Shown one piece after another: positions 8,578 through 16,864 of a stretch of 64,000 bases of DNA. Both the position numbers and the translations under genes were made by a program. Position 1 is the first letter of the stretch. Each line of letters starts with the position of its first letter. Location: assembly GCF_900638585.1 (NCBI RefSeq), contig NZ_LR134523.1, forward strand, positions 248,001-312,000. The letters run 5' to 3'. This stretch comes from Aedoeadaptatus ivorii. GTDB taxonomy: Bacteria; Bacillota; Clostridia; Tissierellales; Peptoniphilaceae. Under the pieces are notes generated by a model. It did not search any database, was not told the DNA's origin, and saw nothing but the letters and a program-made list of their open reading frames with translations.

Positions 8578-9366
8578 ATGGATAAAAAACAATCGTTAAA
8601 AAAACCGCTGAACGAACATTCCAAGATCGATAAGGCCATCGCGGTCTTAAGCGGAAAGGGCGGGGTCGGCAAGTCCATGTTTACGGGCCTGTTGTCCTCG
8701 GAAATGCGCCGCCGAGGCCATTCCGTGGGCGTGCTCGATGCCGACATTTTGGGGCCTTCAATCCCCAAAATCTTTGGCGCGGACGAGACGGTCTTTCAGA
8801 CGGAAAAGGGGATTCGCCCCATCAAGACCTCTTCGGGCCTGGAGCTGATGAGCGTCAACTTGATCCTCGAAAGCCCCACCGATCCCGTGCTGTGGCGCGC
8901 GCCGGTGGTGGGCAATATGCTGACCACCTTTTGGAGCGACGTATATTGGGGTGAGAAGGACTATCTCTTTGTGGACATGCCGCCGGGCACCGGCGATGTG
9001 GCGCTCACCGTGTTTCAGACCATGGACATCGACGGCATCGTCATCGTTACCTCTCCCCAGGATCTGGTGTCGATGATCGTGGAAAAGGCGCTGAATATGG
9101 CGAAGATGATGGGTATTCCCGTGGTGGGGATCGTCGAGAATATGAGCTATTTTGTGGCGCCCGACACCGGCGTTCGATACGATATCTTCGGCAAGAGCAA
9201 AACCGAGGCGATCGCAAAAGAGCGGGGCATTCCCTTTTTGGGGGCGCTTCCCATCGATCCCAAACTCGCCGAAGCGGCGGATGGAGGCTCTATCGAATAT
9301 TACCAAAACGACGCCCTACAAGCCGTGGGCGATGCGCTGGAAGCCTTCGAAAAGAGACAAAAATAG
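8578..9366 (+). CDS. Mrp/NBP35 family P-loop ATPase, no cysteines
   Basis: A 262-residue MinD-like ATPase of the Mrp/ApbC/NBP35 family, normally an iron-sulfur cluster carrier. It has the deviant Walker A GKGGVGKS (about residues 26-33), DADILGPSIPK, the Walker B region YLFVDMPPGTGD and the IVTSPQDL motif. In most family members the ENMSYF segment is followed by a CxxC that holds a bridging cluster. Here it reads ENMSYFVAPDTGVRYDIFG, and the whole protein contains no cysteine. ATPase function looks intact but classic cluster binding does not. An extended -10 and GGAAGGG precede the ATG. It is monocistronic. Confidence 0.9.
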   Translation: MDKKQSLKKPLNEHSKIDKAIAVLSGKGGVGKSMFTGLLSSEMRRRGHSVGVLDADILGPSIPKIFGADETVFQTEKGIRPIKTSSGLELMSVNLILESPTDPVLWRAPVVGNMLTTFWSDVYWGEKDYLFVDMPPGTGDVALTVFQTMDIDGIVIVTSPQDLVSMIVEKALNMAKMMGIPVVGIVENMSYFVAPDTGVRYDIFGKSKTEAIAKERGIPFLGALPIDPKLAEAADGGSIEYYQNDALQAVGDALEAFEKRQK

Positions 9367-9393
9367 AGAAAACGCCCGCGGGGGCGTTTTTTT
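9367..9393 (+). terminator. Terminator after Mrp gene
   Basis: An AAACGCCC-gcg-GGGGCGTTT hairpin with a seven-T tail, overlapping the end of the gene by a few bases. Confidence 0.85.
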
Positions 9394-9542
9394 ATGACGA
9401 GTTTTAACAATGGCAAAAATATGTCTAAATCGGCGGTTTTTTGCCCCTTTCGACGCATTCGGACGGCCGGTGCGGTTTTTTCCCACGCGGTTTCGGTATA
9501 TACTATAAATAGAAACAGTACAATCGAACAGGAGGAAAAAAG

Positions 9543-10256
9543 ATGGATAGGGATGTAATCATCGCCTTGGACTTTTCTTCCCGCGACGAAGCGGCGCGTT
9601 TTCTCGCCCCCTTTGCCGATGCGGAACAAAAGCCCTATGTAAAGGTGGGAATGGAATTGTTTTATGCCGCCGGGGCGGATTTTGTGCGGGATCTGAAGGC
9701 GAAGGGATATAAAGTCTTTCTCGACCTGAAACTCCACGACATCCCCAACACCGTCGCTGGGGCGGTGGCCTCTCTTGCGGCGCTCTCTGCAGATATGCTG
9801 ACCCTGCACGCATCGGGCGGGCGCGAAATGATTCGCCGCGCCCGAGAAGCGGCGGATGCGTGGGACCGGGCGCCGATCCTATTGGGCGTCACCGTCCTCA
9901 CCTCCTTCGACGACGCGTCCCGAAGCGAGGTGCTCTTGGGCGAAGGCCATACCGCCGAAGAAGCGGTACTCGCCCTGGCCGATGTGGCGCTCGATGCGGG
10001 CTGTGGGGGCATCGTGTCCTCGGCCATGGAGGGAAAGGTGCTCCGGGAAAAGCTCGGCACAGATTTTCCCCTCGTGTGCCCGGGCATTCGGCCCGCGGGT
10101 ACAGAGGTCGGCGATCAAAAGCGAGTTGTCACCCCGGCGGATGCCCGCGATCTCGGCGTAGACTATATCGTCGTCGGACGGCCCATTACCCGGGCAGAGG
10201 ACCCCTTGGCCGCGTATCGCGCGATTTGTGAAGAATTTTTAGGAGGAAATCGGTGA
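9543..10256 (+). CDS. pyrF: Orotidine 5'-phosphate decarboxylase
   Basis: A 237-residue enzyme that decarboxylates OMP to UMP in the last step of pyrimidine synthesis. The catalytic segment FLDLKLHDIPNT (about residues 59-70) carries the Asp-Lys-His-Asp set. The substrate phosphate motif is VCPGIRP, and VVGRPITRAEDP closes the barrel. Length and layout match group 1 PyrF. A TATACT -10 (9499-9504) and AGGAGGAAAAA precede the ATG. It overlaps pyrE by 4 bp. Confidence 0.95.
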   Translation: MDRDVIIALDFSSRDEAARFLAPFADAEQKPYVKVGMELFYAAGADFVRDLKAKGYKVFLDLKLHDIPNTVAGAVASLAALSADMLTLHASGGREMIRRAREAADAWDRAPILLGVTVLTSFDDASRSEVLLGEGHTAEEAVLALADVALDAGCGGIVSSAMEGKVLREKLGTDFPLVCPGIRPAGTEVGDQKRVVTPADARDLGVDYIVVGRPITRAEDPLAAYRAICEEFLGGNR

Positions 10257-10879
10257 AAGAAGTATGTGAGATCTTATTGGACATCGGGGCGGTAAGCCTT
10301 TCGCCCCAGGCGCCCTTTACCTGGGCGAGCGGCATCAAAAGCCCCATCTACTGCGACAACCGCCTTATCCTCTCGTATCCCGAGGAGCGCGAAGTGGTCG
10401 AAAAGGCACTGGCGGAGACCGTGCAGATGCAGTTTCCCGGTGCCGAGGGCATTTTGGGAACCGCCACAGCGGGCATTCCCCACGCCTCTTATATTTCGTG
10501 GATCCTTCACTTGCCGGCGGGCTTTATTCGCTCCAAGGCCAAGGATCACGGCAAGAACAAGCGCATTGAAGGGGCGTTCCGCCGCGGACAAAAGGTCGTG
10601 ATCGTCGAAGACCTGTTTTCCACCGGCGGCAGCTCCATCGACGCCGCCAAAGCGGCAGAAGAAGAGGGGCTCGAGGTAATGGGCATCCTCGCCATCTTCA
10701 GCTATGATCTGAAGGCGGCGGAGGAAAACTTCCGCGCGGCGGGCTTTCGCCACGTGGCCCTCGCGAACTTTCCCGAACTCGCCCTGGTGGCGCGCGAACG
10801 GGGCGATCTCACCGCAGAAGACATCGAAAAACTGGAGAAATGGAGAATGAACCCCCGCGACGAAGGGTGGTTCCGATAG
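10253..10879 (+). CDS. pyrE: Orotate phosphoribosyltransferase
   Basis: A 208-residue enzyme that joins orotate to PRPP to give OMP, the substrate of PyrF encoded just upstream. The PRPP-binding loop is VVIVEDLFSTGGSS (about residues 114-127). WASGIKSPIYCDNR near the N-terminus and KAKDHGKNKRIEG (catalytic loop) agree with the family. The GTG start overlaps the pyrF stop (GTGA) and has AGGAGG seven bases upstream, so the pair is translationally coupled. Confidence 0.95.
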   Translation: MKEVCEILLDIGAVSLSPQAPFTWASGIKSPIYCDNRLILSYPEEREVVEKALAETVQMQFPGAEGILGTATAGIPHASYISWILHLPAGFIRSKAKDHGKNKRIEGAFRRGQKVVIVEDLFSTGGSSIDAAKAAEEEGLEVMGILAIFSYDLKAAEENFRAAGFRHVALANFPELALVARERGDLTAEDIEKLEKWRMNPRDEGWFR

Positions 10880-10887
10880 GAGGTCCC

Positions 10888-11322
10888 ATGAACTGGTCCG
10901 GATTGTTACAACGCAAAATGCCCGGGGCGTCCCGGGTGGTGTCCGATCCCGATCGCCTAAAAAAATTGGCGAAGGACGGGTTTTCCATCGTAAAGGGAAA
11001 AAAGAAATTTTCCGAAGTGCAAAACGAGATCACGACCCTGATCACCATGGTCACCGATTCCGTGCGGGGCAGCTACAAGGGCTTGGGCAAAAAGAACCTG
11101 CTGATGATCGTGGCGGGGTTGATCTACTTGGTCAATCCCCTGGATATCGTACCGGATTTTATCTTCGGCATCGGTTTTGCCGACGACTTGAGCGTGTTGG
11201 TGTATATCATCTCCAAACTCAGCGAGGAAATGGCGAAATATAGATTTTGGAAGAAAGGGGAGGTCGAGACCGAAGAAGCGCCCGATTTGGAGGGCTATAC
11301 GGTCATCGAAGATGAAAAATAA
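10888..11322 (+). CDS. YkvA family (DUF1232) protein
   Basis: A 144-residue protein with the DUF1232 core LLMIVAGLIYLVNPLDIVPD, about 36 residues long in full (residues 72-108), including the conserved NPxDxxPD. The ATG at 10888 follows AGGAGGTCCC. An upstream ATG at 10840 lies inside pyrE and is less likely. It starts 8 bp after pyrE, so it is probably in the same transcript. The function of this family is not established; a small membrane-associated role is inferred from the hydrophobic core. Confidence 0.85.
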   Translation: MNWSGLLQRKMPGASRVVSDPDRLKKLAKDGFSIVKGKKKFSEVQNEITTLITMVTDSVRGSYKGLGKKNLLMIVAGLIYLVNPLDIVPDFIFGIGFADDLSVLVYIISKLSEEMAKYRFWKKGEVETEEAPDLEGYTVIEDEK

Positions 11323-11334
11323 CAGGAGGAACCC

Positions 11335-12366
11335 ATGAAAAAGACAGCGACTTTGTTGGCAGCACTCCTTTTGGCGACGAGCGCGGCCGCATCGTACGAA
11401 AGCGTCGCCTACGCCTCCGCCGTCGAGGCGCGCGTCGATAAGGGCGTCGTCGCCGTACACCACGGCAGGGTCGCCGAAGACGGCAGCGTGCGCGGCATAT
11501 TTATCGACAAAATTCTCTCCGGCGCCCGGACCGTCACCGGCATCGCCGCCGTAGAAAAAGACATCGTCGTAAAAAACGAAAAGGGCGTCGTGCTCGGGCA
11601 GGGCAAAAGCGACGAAAACGGCAGATTTTCCGTCGCCCTCAGCCGCAGCATCCAAAAGGGCGAAAAAATCGTCGTAGAGGATGCCTCCCAAGGCGCGGCG
11701 GAAGAAGTCGCGGTCGCCGTCGCTTCCGAGGGGCGCGCCGCCTATGTTCGGGGAAAGAACAACCGTATGCGTCCGGACGACGGCGTATCCCGCGCCGAGG
11801 TGGCCATGATGCTCGCACGGTTGCGCGCGGGGCGTATGGACATTTACGGCAAGAAAAAGACCGGCTACAAAGACGCCTCCCACGCGTGGTTTACCACCGC
11901 CGTCGACGATATGAGCCGAATCGGCGTCTTAAAGGGCTACCCGGGCAACAGCTTTCGGCCCCACCGCAACATGAGTCGGGGCGAATTCGCCGCCGTGCTT
12001 TCGCGCATGGCGCCCGTATCCGATCGCGATACGCACCCCTTTACCGACGCCGCCCGCCACTGGTCGAGCAAGTCCGTGGGACGCGCCTACAACGCCGGCT
12101 ACTTACAGGGCTATCCCGACGGGCGCTTTCAGCCCGAGAAGAAAATCACCCGCGCCGAAGCCGTCGCCATACTCAACCGCGCAGCGCATCGCAATACCGC
12201 CGCCGCGAGCTTTCGCGACACGCGGGATATGCACAAACTCACCGGCTTTATCGACGTGCGCCCCGATCACTGGGCGTACTTCCACATCCTCGATGCGGCA
12301 AACGACCACCGCATTGGCGAGAAGAGCGATGCCAAGGACGTCGATCAATGGATTCGCGTGGAGTGA
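11335..12366 (+). CDS. SLH-domain surface protein
   Basis: A 343-residue exported protein. Residues 1-28 are a Sec signal peptide (MKKTATLLAALLLATSAAAS). A region of about 100 residues of unknown fold follows. Three S-layer homology repeats then run from about residue 140 to the end. Recognisable pieces are GVSRAEVAMMLARL, YKDASHAWFTTAVDDM, GVLKGYPGNSFRPHRNMSR, GYLQGYPDGRFQPEKKITR and DVRPDHWAYFHI. SLH triplets bind pyruvylated wall polymers, so the product should coat the cell. It lies 12 bp after the ykvA-like gene with AGGAGGAA, so read-through from pyrFE is possible. Confidence 0.88.
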   Translation: MKKTATLLAALLLATSAAASYESVAYASAVEARVDKGVVAVHHGRVAEDGSVRGIFIDKILSGARTVTGIAAVEKDIVVKNEKGVVLGQGKSDENGRFSVALSRSIQKGEKIVVEDASQGAAEEVAVAVASEGRAAYVRGKNNRMRPDDGVSRAEVAMMLARLRAGRMDIYGKKKTGYKDASHAWFTTAVDDMSRIGVLKGYPGNSFRPHRNMSRGEFAAVLSRMAPVSDRDTHPFTDAARHWSSKSVGRAYNAGYLQGYPDGRFQPEKKITRAEAVAILNRAAHRNTAAASFRDTRDMHKLTGFIDVRPDHWAYFHILDAANDHRIGEKSDAKDVDQWIRVE

Positions 12367-12370
12367 TCGA

Positions 12371-12396
12371 GAAGAACCCGAAAGGGTTCTTTTTTA
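12371..12396 (+). terminator. Terminator after SLH gene
   Basis: An AAGAACCC-gaa-AGGGTTCTT hairpin is followed by T6. Confidence 0.85.
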
Positions 12397-12434
12397 TTGT
12401 GGGGATTGGTATTTGGTATCTTGAGCGGGGGAGG

Positions 12435-13395
12435 GGCGTGCGCTCCGGCAACAGCTTCTTTGCGGGCTTTAGGTTGGGGAGAGATTCTTCGACTCGGAAC
12501 GAGTTCCTCGCTCAGAATGACAAAGGGGCGTGACAAGAACCTATCATCCTGAGCGGAGCGCAGCGAAGTCGGGCCGCTGCGTTGGCCAAATCAAAGATTT
12601 GGACTGCGCGGCATCTGACCTACGACGAAATCGAAGATTTCTGTTAGGTCATGAACAATCTCCGTCGGCTATTGCGGGTCGACAGGTTACACGGTACCCA
12701 CTTCGGGTCTTATTGCCCGAAAGAGAAGGTACATCGTGCGGTTCGGCAATGGCTTTGTTGTGTACTCTGTATAGGGAAAGAGATCTTTCGACGCGGGGCT
12801 TCGCCCCTTGCTCAAGATGACAATAGGGGGTGTGGTCGACGGGTTGCGCGGTCTCTACGGTGTGTTCTATTGCTCAAAATAAAGGAGGGTCGTGCGTTTC
12901 AGCCCCGGCTTCTATGCGGGCTTTAGGTAGGGAAAGAGATTCTTCGACTCGGAACTAAAGTTCCTCGCTCAGAATGACAAAGAGGGAGGATCGTGTGTGG
13001 CGGCAGAGGCCATTGCGTTTAATATCCTTGTCATCCTGAGCGACGCCGAAGACGGAGTCGAATGGATCTCCGTCGGCTATTGCGGGTTGAAGGATTGTAC
13101 GGTACCTATTGCGTGATGTATTACCTGAAACAGGAGGAGGGGGAGGCTCGTGCGCTCCTGCAATGGCTTTGTTGTGTACCCCGTGTAAAGAGAGAGATCT
13201 TTCGAAGCGGGGCTTCGCCCCTTGCTTAAGATGACAATAGGGGGTGTGGTCGACGGGTTGCGCGGTCTCTACGGTGTGTTCTATTGCTCAAAATAAAGGA
13301 GGGTCGTGCGTTTCGGCACCGGCTTCCTTGCGGGCTTTAGGTAGGGAGAGAGATTCTTCGACTCGGAACGAGTTCCTCGCTCAGAATGACAATGG
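12435..13395 (+). repeat. Interspersed repeat cluster 2
   Basis: There is no gene between the SLH gene and the next terminator. A long unit (12542-12824) runs from a left end TCATCCTGAGC to GCTCAAGATGACAAT; a shorter one lies at 13029-13238. Arms of the third type (TTCGACTCGGAAC...GTTCCTCGCTCAGAATGACA) sit at about 12484, 12940 and 13352. A segment of about 155 bp beginning GGGGTGTGGTCGACGGGTTG (12826) is repeated 414 bp downstream (13240). Clusters 3 and 5 have the same orientation. Confidence 0.85.
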
Positions 13396-13433
13396 GGGAG
13401 GGTCGTTCGTTTCGCACCGGCTCCCTCTTCTCC

Positions 13434-13466
13434 ACAAAAAAACCGCCCCTTGGGGCGGTCCTCTTT
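13434..13466 (-). terminator. Terminator of the lipoprotein operon
   Basis: On the minus strand GACCGCCCC-aa-GGGGCGGTTTTTTTG follows the lipoprotein stop by a few bases. Confidence 0.85.
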
Positions 13467-13469
13467 CCA

Positions 13470-14285
13470 CTATTCCTTTGAAAGGTCGGTCTGTTTCTTT
13501 TTGGTCTGTCCGTCGCCGGTCTTGGCATCGGTCTTAGTCGAGTTCGCCTTGGTCCCGGTTTTGGTCGCGGTGCTGTCTTTTGTCGCAGCGGTCTTTTTGT
13601 TATCCGTATCGTTCGAGGTTTTCTTTGTATCGTTCGTAGTCGTCGTCTTTTTCGTATCGTTTGTCGTGGTCGCGGACGGTTTCGTATCGGTTTTGGTATC
13701 CTTTTTATCGGTCTTTTCGTCGTCGCTTAGGCGATCGTCGACTTCGGCGTACTTTTTTTCCATATAGCGAAGCAAGGCGTCGTCGCTTCCGTCGACGCGG
13801 TAGAATCCGTTGGTGGCGTGGGTGGGCGCCACGGTGCCGTCGGCTTCATCGCGGTAGAAGATGATGTATTCTCGGTTGGGGGTAAGTCCCTTGGGGGCGG
13901 GAAGTTCAACGGTGCTCAGGGCGCCTTTGTAGTTTTTCACGAACTCGAGCCCCACCTCTCCGTTGGCGGCGGTGGAAAGTTCCACCAGGGCGATATAGTC
14001 GCTGGCGTCTTCCAATGCGGCGTAGCGGGTTTTTTCATCTTCGCTTTCAAAGAGCTCTTTTTCCTTTTTTTCCCGATCGCCTTCGGGGTCGTAGTCCGCA
14101 TTTTCGTCGGCGGTGTCTTTGTCTTCTTCGCCATTCGTCGTATTTTTTTCGCCGGCGGCATCCCGTTCGGCGGCGAGGGCCTCTTCGCGCTGTGCCTCTG
14201 CATCGGCGGTGTCTTTGGCACCGTTGCCGCAGCCGAATAGGAAGAGGCAGGCCGCCAAGAGGGGTACGAGTTTTCTGAATTTCAT
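13470..14285 (-). CDS. Lipoprotein with Thr/Lys/Asp-rich tail
   Basis: A 271-residue predicted lipoprotein of unknown function. The N-terminus MKFRKLVPLLAACLFLFGCG has a lipobox (LFGC), giving a membrane-anchored extracellular protein. An acidic, low-complexity linker (about residues 25-75) leads to a compact domain (about 80-175, with YIALVELSTAANG and PNREYIIFYRDEADG). The last 80 residues are a repetitive T/K/D/N tail (blocks like TTNDTKKT). Its ribosome site lies within the end of the aldo/keto reductase gene, one base upstream, so the two are co-transcribed. Confidence 0.75.
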   Translation of the reverse strand: MKFRKLVPLLAACLFLFGCGNGAKDTADAEAQREEALAAERDAAGEKNTTNGEEDKDTADENADYDPEGDREKKEKELFESEDEKTRYAALEDASDYIALVELSTAANGEVGLEFVKNYKGALSTVELPAPKGLTPNREYIIFYRDEADGTVAPTHATNGFYRVDGSDDALLRYMEKKYAEVDDRLSDDEKTDKKDTKTDTKPSATTTNDTKKTTTTNDTKKTSNDTDNKKTAATKDSTATKTGTKANSTKTDAKTGDGQTKKKQTDLSKE

Positions 14286-14286
14286 G

Positions 14287-15414
14287 CTAAACCTCCGTCA
14301 GTGCCCGGTGGGCGTTTCGCAAGTCTTCGATTATACTCAGGTGCTGGGGACATATGGATTCGCAGCGGCCGCAGGCGACGCAGGCGCTTTGGTCGGTGCC
14401 GGCGGCGGTGAGCTTTGTATAGCTCGCTTTGTTCTTGAGTTCGCCGTAGGTATATAGGTTGTTGTAGAGTTTAAAGATTTTGGGGATCTCTACGCCGGCG
14501 GGGCAGGGCAGGCAGTATTCGCAGGCGGTACAGCCCACGGCGGTGCGGGCGTCCAAAATCTGCTTTGCCATGCGGTAGCTTTCGGTTTCTTCGCTCGAAA
14601 GACAGCCCGGCGTCGCCTCCGAGGCGGTGGCGATATTGTCCTTTACCTGCTCCATGGTACTCATGCCACTCAAGACCACCGAAACCTCGGGGCGGTTGAA
14701 CAAAAAGCGCAGGGCGTGGGAGGCCATGGTGCGCTCGTCGGAAAAGAGCGCCCGCACGTCGTTCGGCGGATAGGCGAGTTTGCCGCCCTTGACCGGCTCC
14801 ATAATCACGACCGAGATGCCGCGCTCGCCGGCGGTCGAAAGGCCCGTCAGGCCCGCTTGGTGGTAGATGTCCATGTAGTTCAGCTGGATCTGGCAAAAAT
14901 CCCAATCCCGATAGGAGAGGATTTCTTCGAATACGCTGTATTCGTCGTGGAAGGAAAATCCCAGATTGCCGATCAGCCCCTCGGACAGAGCGCGTTCCAT
15001 ATCGGAAAAGGCATCGAGGGCGAGGAGGGCCTCCCATCGTTCTTTATCCAGTGCGTGGAGCAGATAAAAATCCAGGCGATCGGTCTGAAGCCGCGCGAGT
15101 TGCGATTTCAGCAGGCGGTAAAAGTCACCCTTTTCCTTTGCCTTCCATACGGGACATTTGGAGACGAGAAAGATCTCGTCGCGCCGCCCGTTTTTGCGAA
15201 AGTATTCGCCCAAAAAGATCTCCGATTGTTCTCCGTGGTAGGGATATGCGGTATCTATGTAGTTGACGCCGTGGTCGATGGCGTAATCCAAAATCTCTGT
15301 GGTGAGCGCTTCGTCGATGTGGCTGTTGTCGCCGTCTACGACGGGAAATCGCATACATCCGAAGCCCAGTTGCGAGACCCGATGCTCGTCGGGGGTAAAA
15401 CTTCTGTATAACAT
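14287..15414 (-). CDS. Aldo/keto reductase with C-terminal ferredoxin domain
   Basis: A 375-residue protein. An aldo/keto reductase barrel (about 1-275) has GFGCMRFP, the catalytic-type DTAYPYHGEQSE and LLHALDKE. A C-terminal 4Fe-4S ferredoxin-type domain has the cysteine groups CTACEYCLPCPAGVEIP and CVACGRCESICPQHL. Such fusions are common in anaerobes; the physiological substrate is not known. I start at ATG 15414, preceded by AAAGGAGG; an ATG six codons further upstream lacks a ribosome site. A TATAAT (15434-15439, minus strand) gives the -10. It is divergent from cca. Confidence 0.9.
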   Translation of the reverse strand: MLYRSFTPDEHRVSQLGFGCMRFPVVDGDNSHIDEALTTEILDYAIDHGVNYIDTAYPYHGEQSEIFLGEYFRKNGRRDEIFLVSKCPVWKAKEKGDFYRLLKSQLARLQTDRLDFYLLHALDKERWEALLALDAFSDMERALSEGLIGNLGFSFHDEYSVFEEILSYRDWDFCQIQLNYMDIYHQAGLTGLSTAGERGISVVIMEPVKGGKLAYPPNDVRALFSDERTMASHALRFLFNRPEVSVVLSGMSTMEQVKDNIATASEATPGCLSSEETESYRMAKQILDARTAVGCTACEYCLPCPAGVEIPKIFKLYNNLYTYGELKNKASYTKLTAAGTDQSACVACGRCESICPQHLSIIEDLRNAHRALTEV

Positions 15415-15433
15415 AGATGACCTCCTTTTCATG

Positions 15434-15502
15434 ATTATACCATAGGGACAGAGGGCGGACTGTGGGAAAACGGAGAAAAAACTTGCGAGATAGTGATATA
15501 AT
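15434..15502. promoter_or_regulatory. Divergent promoters: aldo/keto reductase and cca
   Basis: A minus-strand TATAAT lies at 15434-15439. A plus-strand extended -10, TGA-TATAAT, lies at 15494-15502. The plus-strand -10 ends only six bases before the cca ATG, so transcription should start at or beside the start codon. Confidence 0.6.
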
Positions 15503-15508
15503 ATCCCT

Positions 15509-16864
15509 ATGAAACTACCGGCTGATATAAAATATATATGGAACCGCTTTGCCCAAGCGGGCGCAGAAGTGTATGTGGTGGGCGGCGCGGTGCGGGACTC
15601 ACTTATGGGTAGAGTCCCCCACGACTACGACCTCACCACGGCAGCGCTTCCCAACGAGATCGTGGAAATGTTTGCCGATCACACCACCTTTCGCGCCGGC
15701 GCAGCCTATGGCACCGTGGGCGTCGCGATGGATTCGGGGGTGGTGGAAATCACCACCTTTCGGGTGGACGGCACCTACGGCGATAGCCGCAGGCCCGATT
15801 CGGTGCGCTTTACCCGCTCTTTGGAAGAGGACCTGGCGCGGCGCGATTTCACCGTAAACGCCATGGCATACAGCCCGGAGCGGGGCATTGTGGATCCCTT
15901 CGGCGGACGTGACGCCATTCGAAGACGCGCGATCGAGACGGTGGGGGATGCGGAGCTGCGCTTTCGAGAAGATGCATTGCGCATACTTCGAGCGCTGCGC
16001 TTTCGGGGACAACTGGGTTTCGATTTGACGGAATCGGTACGAACGGCCATCCGCCGAGAGCGGGACCGCCTCAGCGCCCTTTCCGGCGAGAGAATCGCCG
16101 ATGAAATGGGTAAAATACTAGCAATCGAGCGGCCGTCCACGGTGTTTTACGAAATGGAAGCCCTGGGCGTGCTAGCGGTGCTTTTTCCCGAACTCGTGCC
16201 CACCGTAGGCTACGACCAAAGGAGTCCCTACCACGACAAGACGCTGTTCGACCATATTTTGTGTGTGGTGGATCATACACCGCCCAAGCTCCCCGTCCGC
16301 TATGCGGCGCTCTTTCACGATGTGAAAAAGCCCGACACATTGAGCATAGACGAAGACGGCAAAGGCCACTTTTTCGGCCACGACACCTTGGGCGCCGAGA
16401 CGGCGGCCGAGATCCTTCGGCGCTACAAGGCGTCAAAGCGCCTGGTGCACGAGGTTTCGGCGCTGATCCGCGAGCATATGAAGGTGCACGATGTGATGAC
16501 CGACCGGGCGCTCCGGCGGCAGATTCGGCGGGTGGGCGAAGAGTATATTTTAGACCTATACGATCTGATGGCGGCGGATATGGCTTGTACCTACGGCGCC
16601 AGAGATATTTCCTTTATAATAGAACGCAAGGCGCGCATACGCGCGTTGATGGAAGAAGGCGTGCCCAAGCGATGCGATCTCGCCGTAGACGGCAACGATT
16701 TGATCGAAATCGGCATCGCGCCCGGCCCCCTTATGGGGAAAATCCTCGGGGAAATGGAAGCGCGCTTTATCGACAATCCGGAGGAGAACGACAAGGCGCA
16801 TTGGCTCGCCTATGCCGAGCGGCGCTACGACGAGCTCCGAGGAGACGACAGGAGGAACAGATGA
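15509..16864 (+). CDS. cca: CCA tRNA nucleotidyltransferase
   Basis: A 451-residue enzyme that adds or repairs the CCA end of tRNAs. The class II nucleotidyltransferase head has VYVVGGAVRDSLMG and HDYDLTTAAL (metal-binding Asp pair) near residues 21-45. RRDFTVNAMAYS and the ERxADE-like SGERIADEMGKI follow. The C-terminal half carries an HD domain (ALFHDVKKPDT, HDTLGAE). No ribosome site exists and the -10 ends six bases before the ATG, suggesting a leaderless message. The end overlaps glmM by 4 bp (ATGA). Confidence 0.93.
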   Translation: MKLPADIKYIWNRFAQAGAEVYVVGGAVRDSLMGRVPHDYDLTTAALPNEIVEMFADHTTFRAGAAYGTVGVAMDSGVVEITTFRVDGTYGDSRRPDSVRFTRSLEEDLARRDFTVNAMAYSPERGIVDPFGGRDAIRRRAIETVGDAELRFREDALRILRALRFRGQLGFDLTESVRTAIRRERDRLSALSGERIADEMGKILAIERPSTVFYEMEALGVLAVLFPELVPTVGYDQRSPYHDKTLFDHILCVVDHTPPKLPVRYAALFHDVKKPDTLSIDEDGKGHFFGHDTLGAETAAEILRRYKASKRLVHEVSALIREHMKVHDVMTDRALRRQIRRVGEEYILDLYDLMAADMACTYGARDISFIIERKARIRALMEEGVPKRCDLAVDGNDLIEIGIAPGPLMGKILGEMEARFIDNPEENDKAHWLAYAERRYDELRGDDRRNR

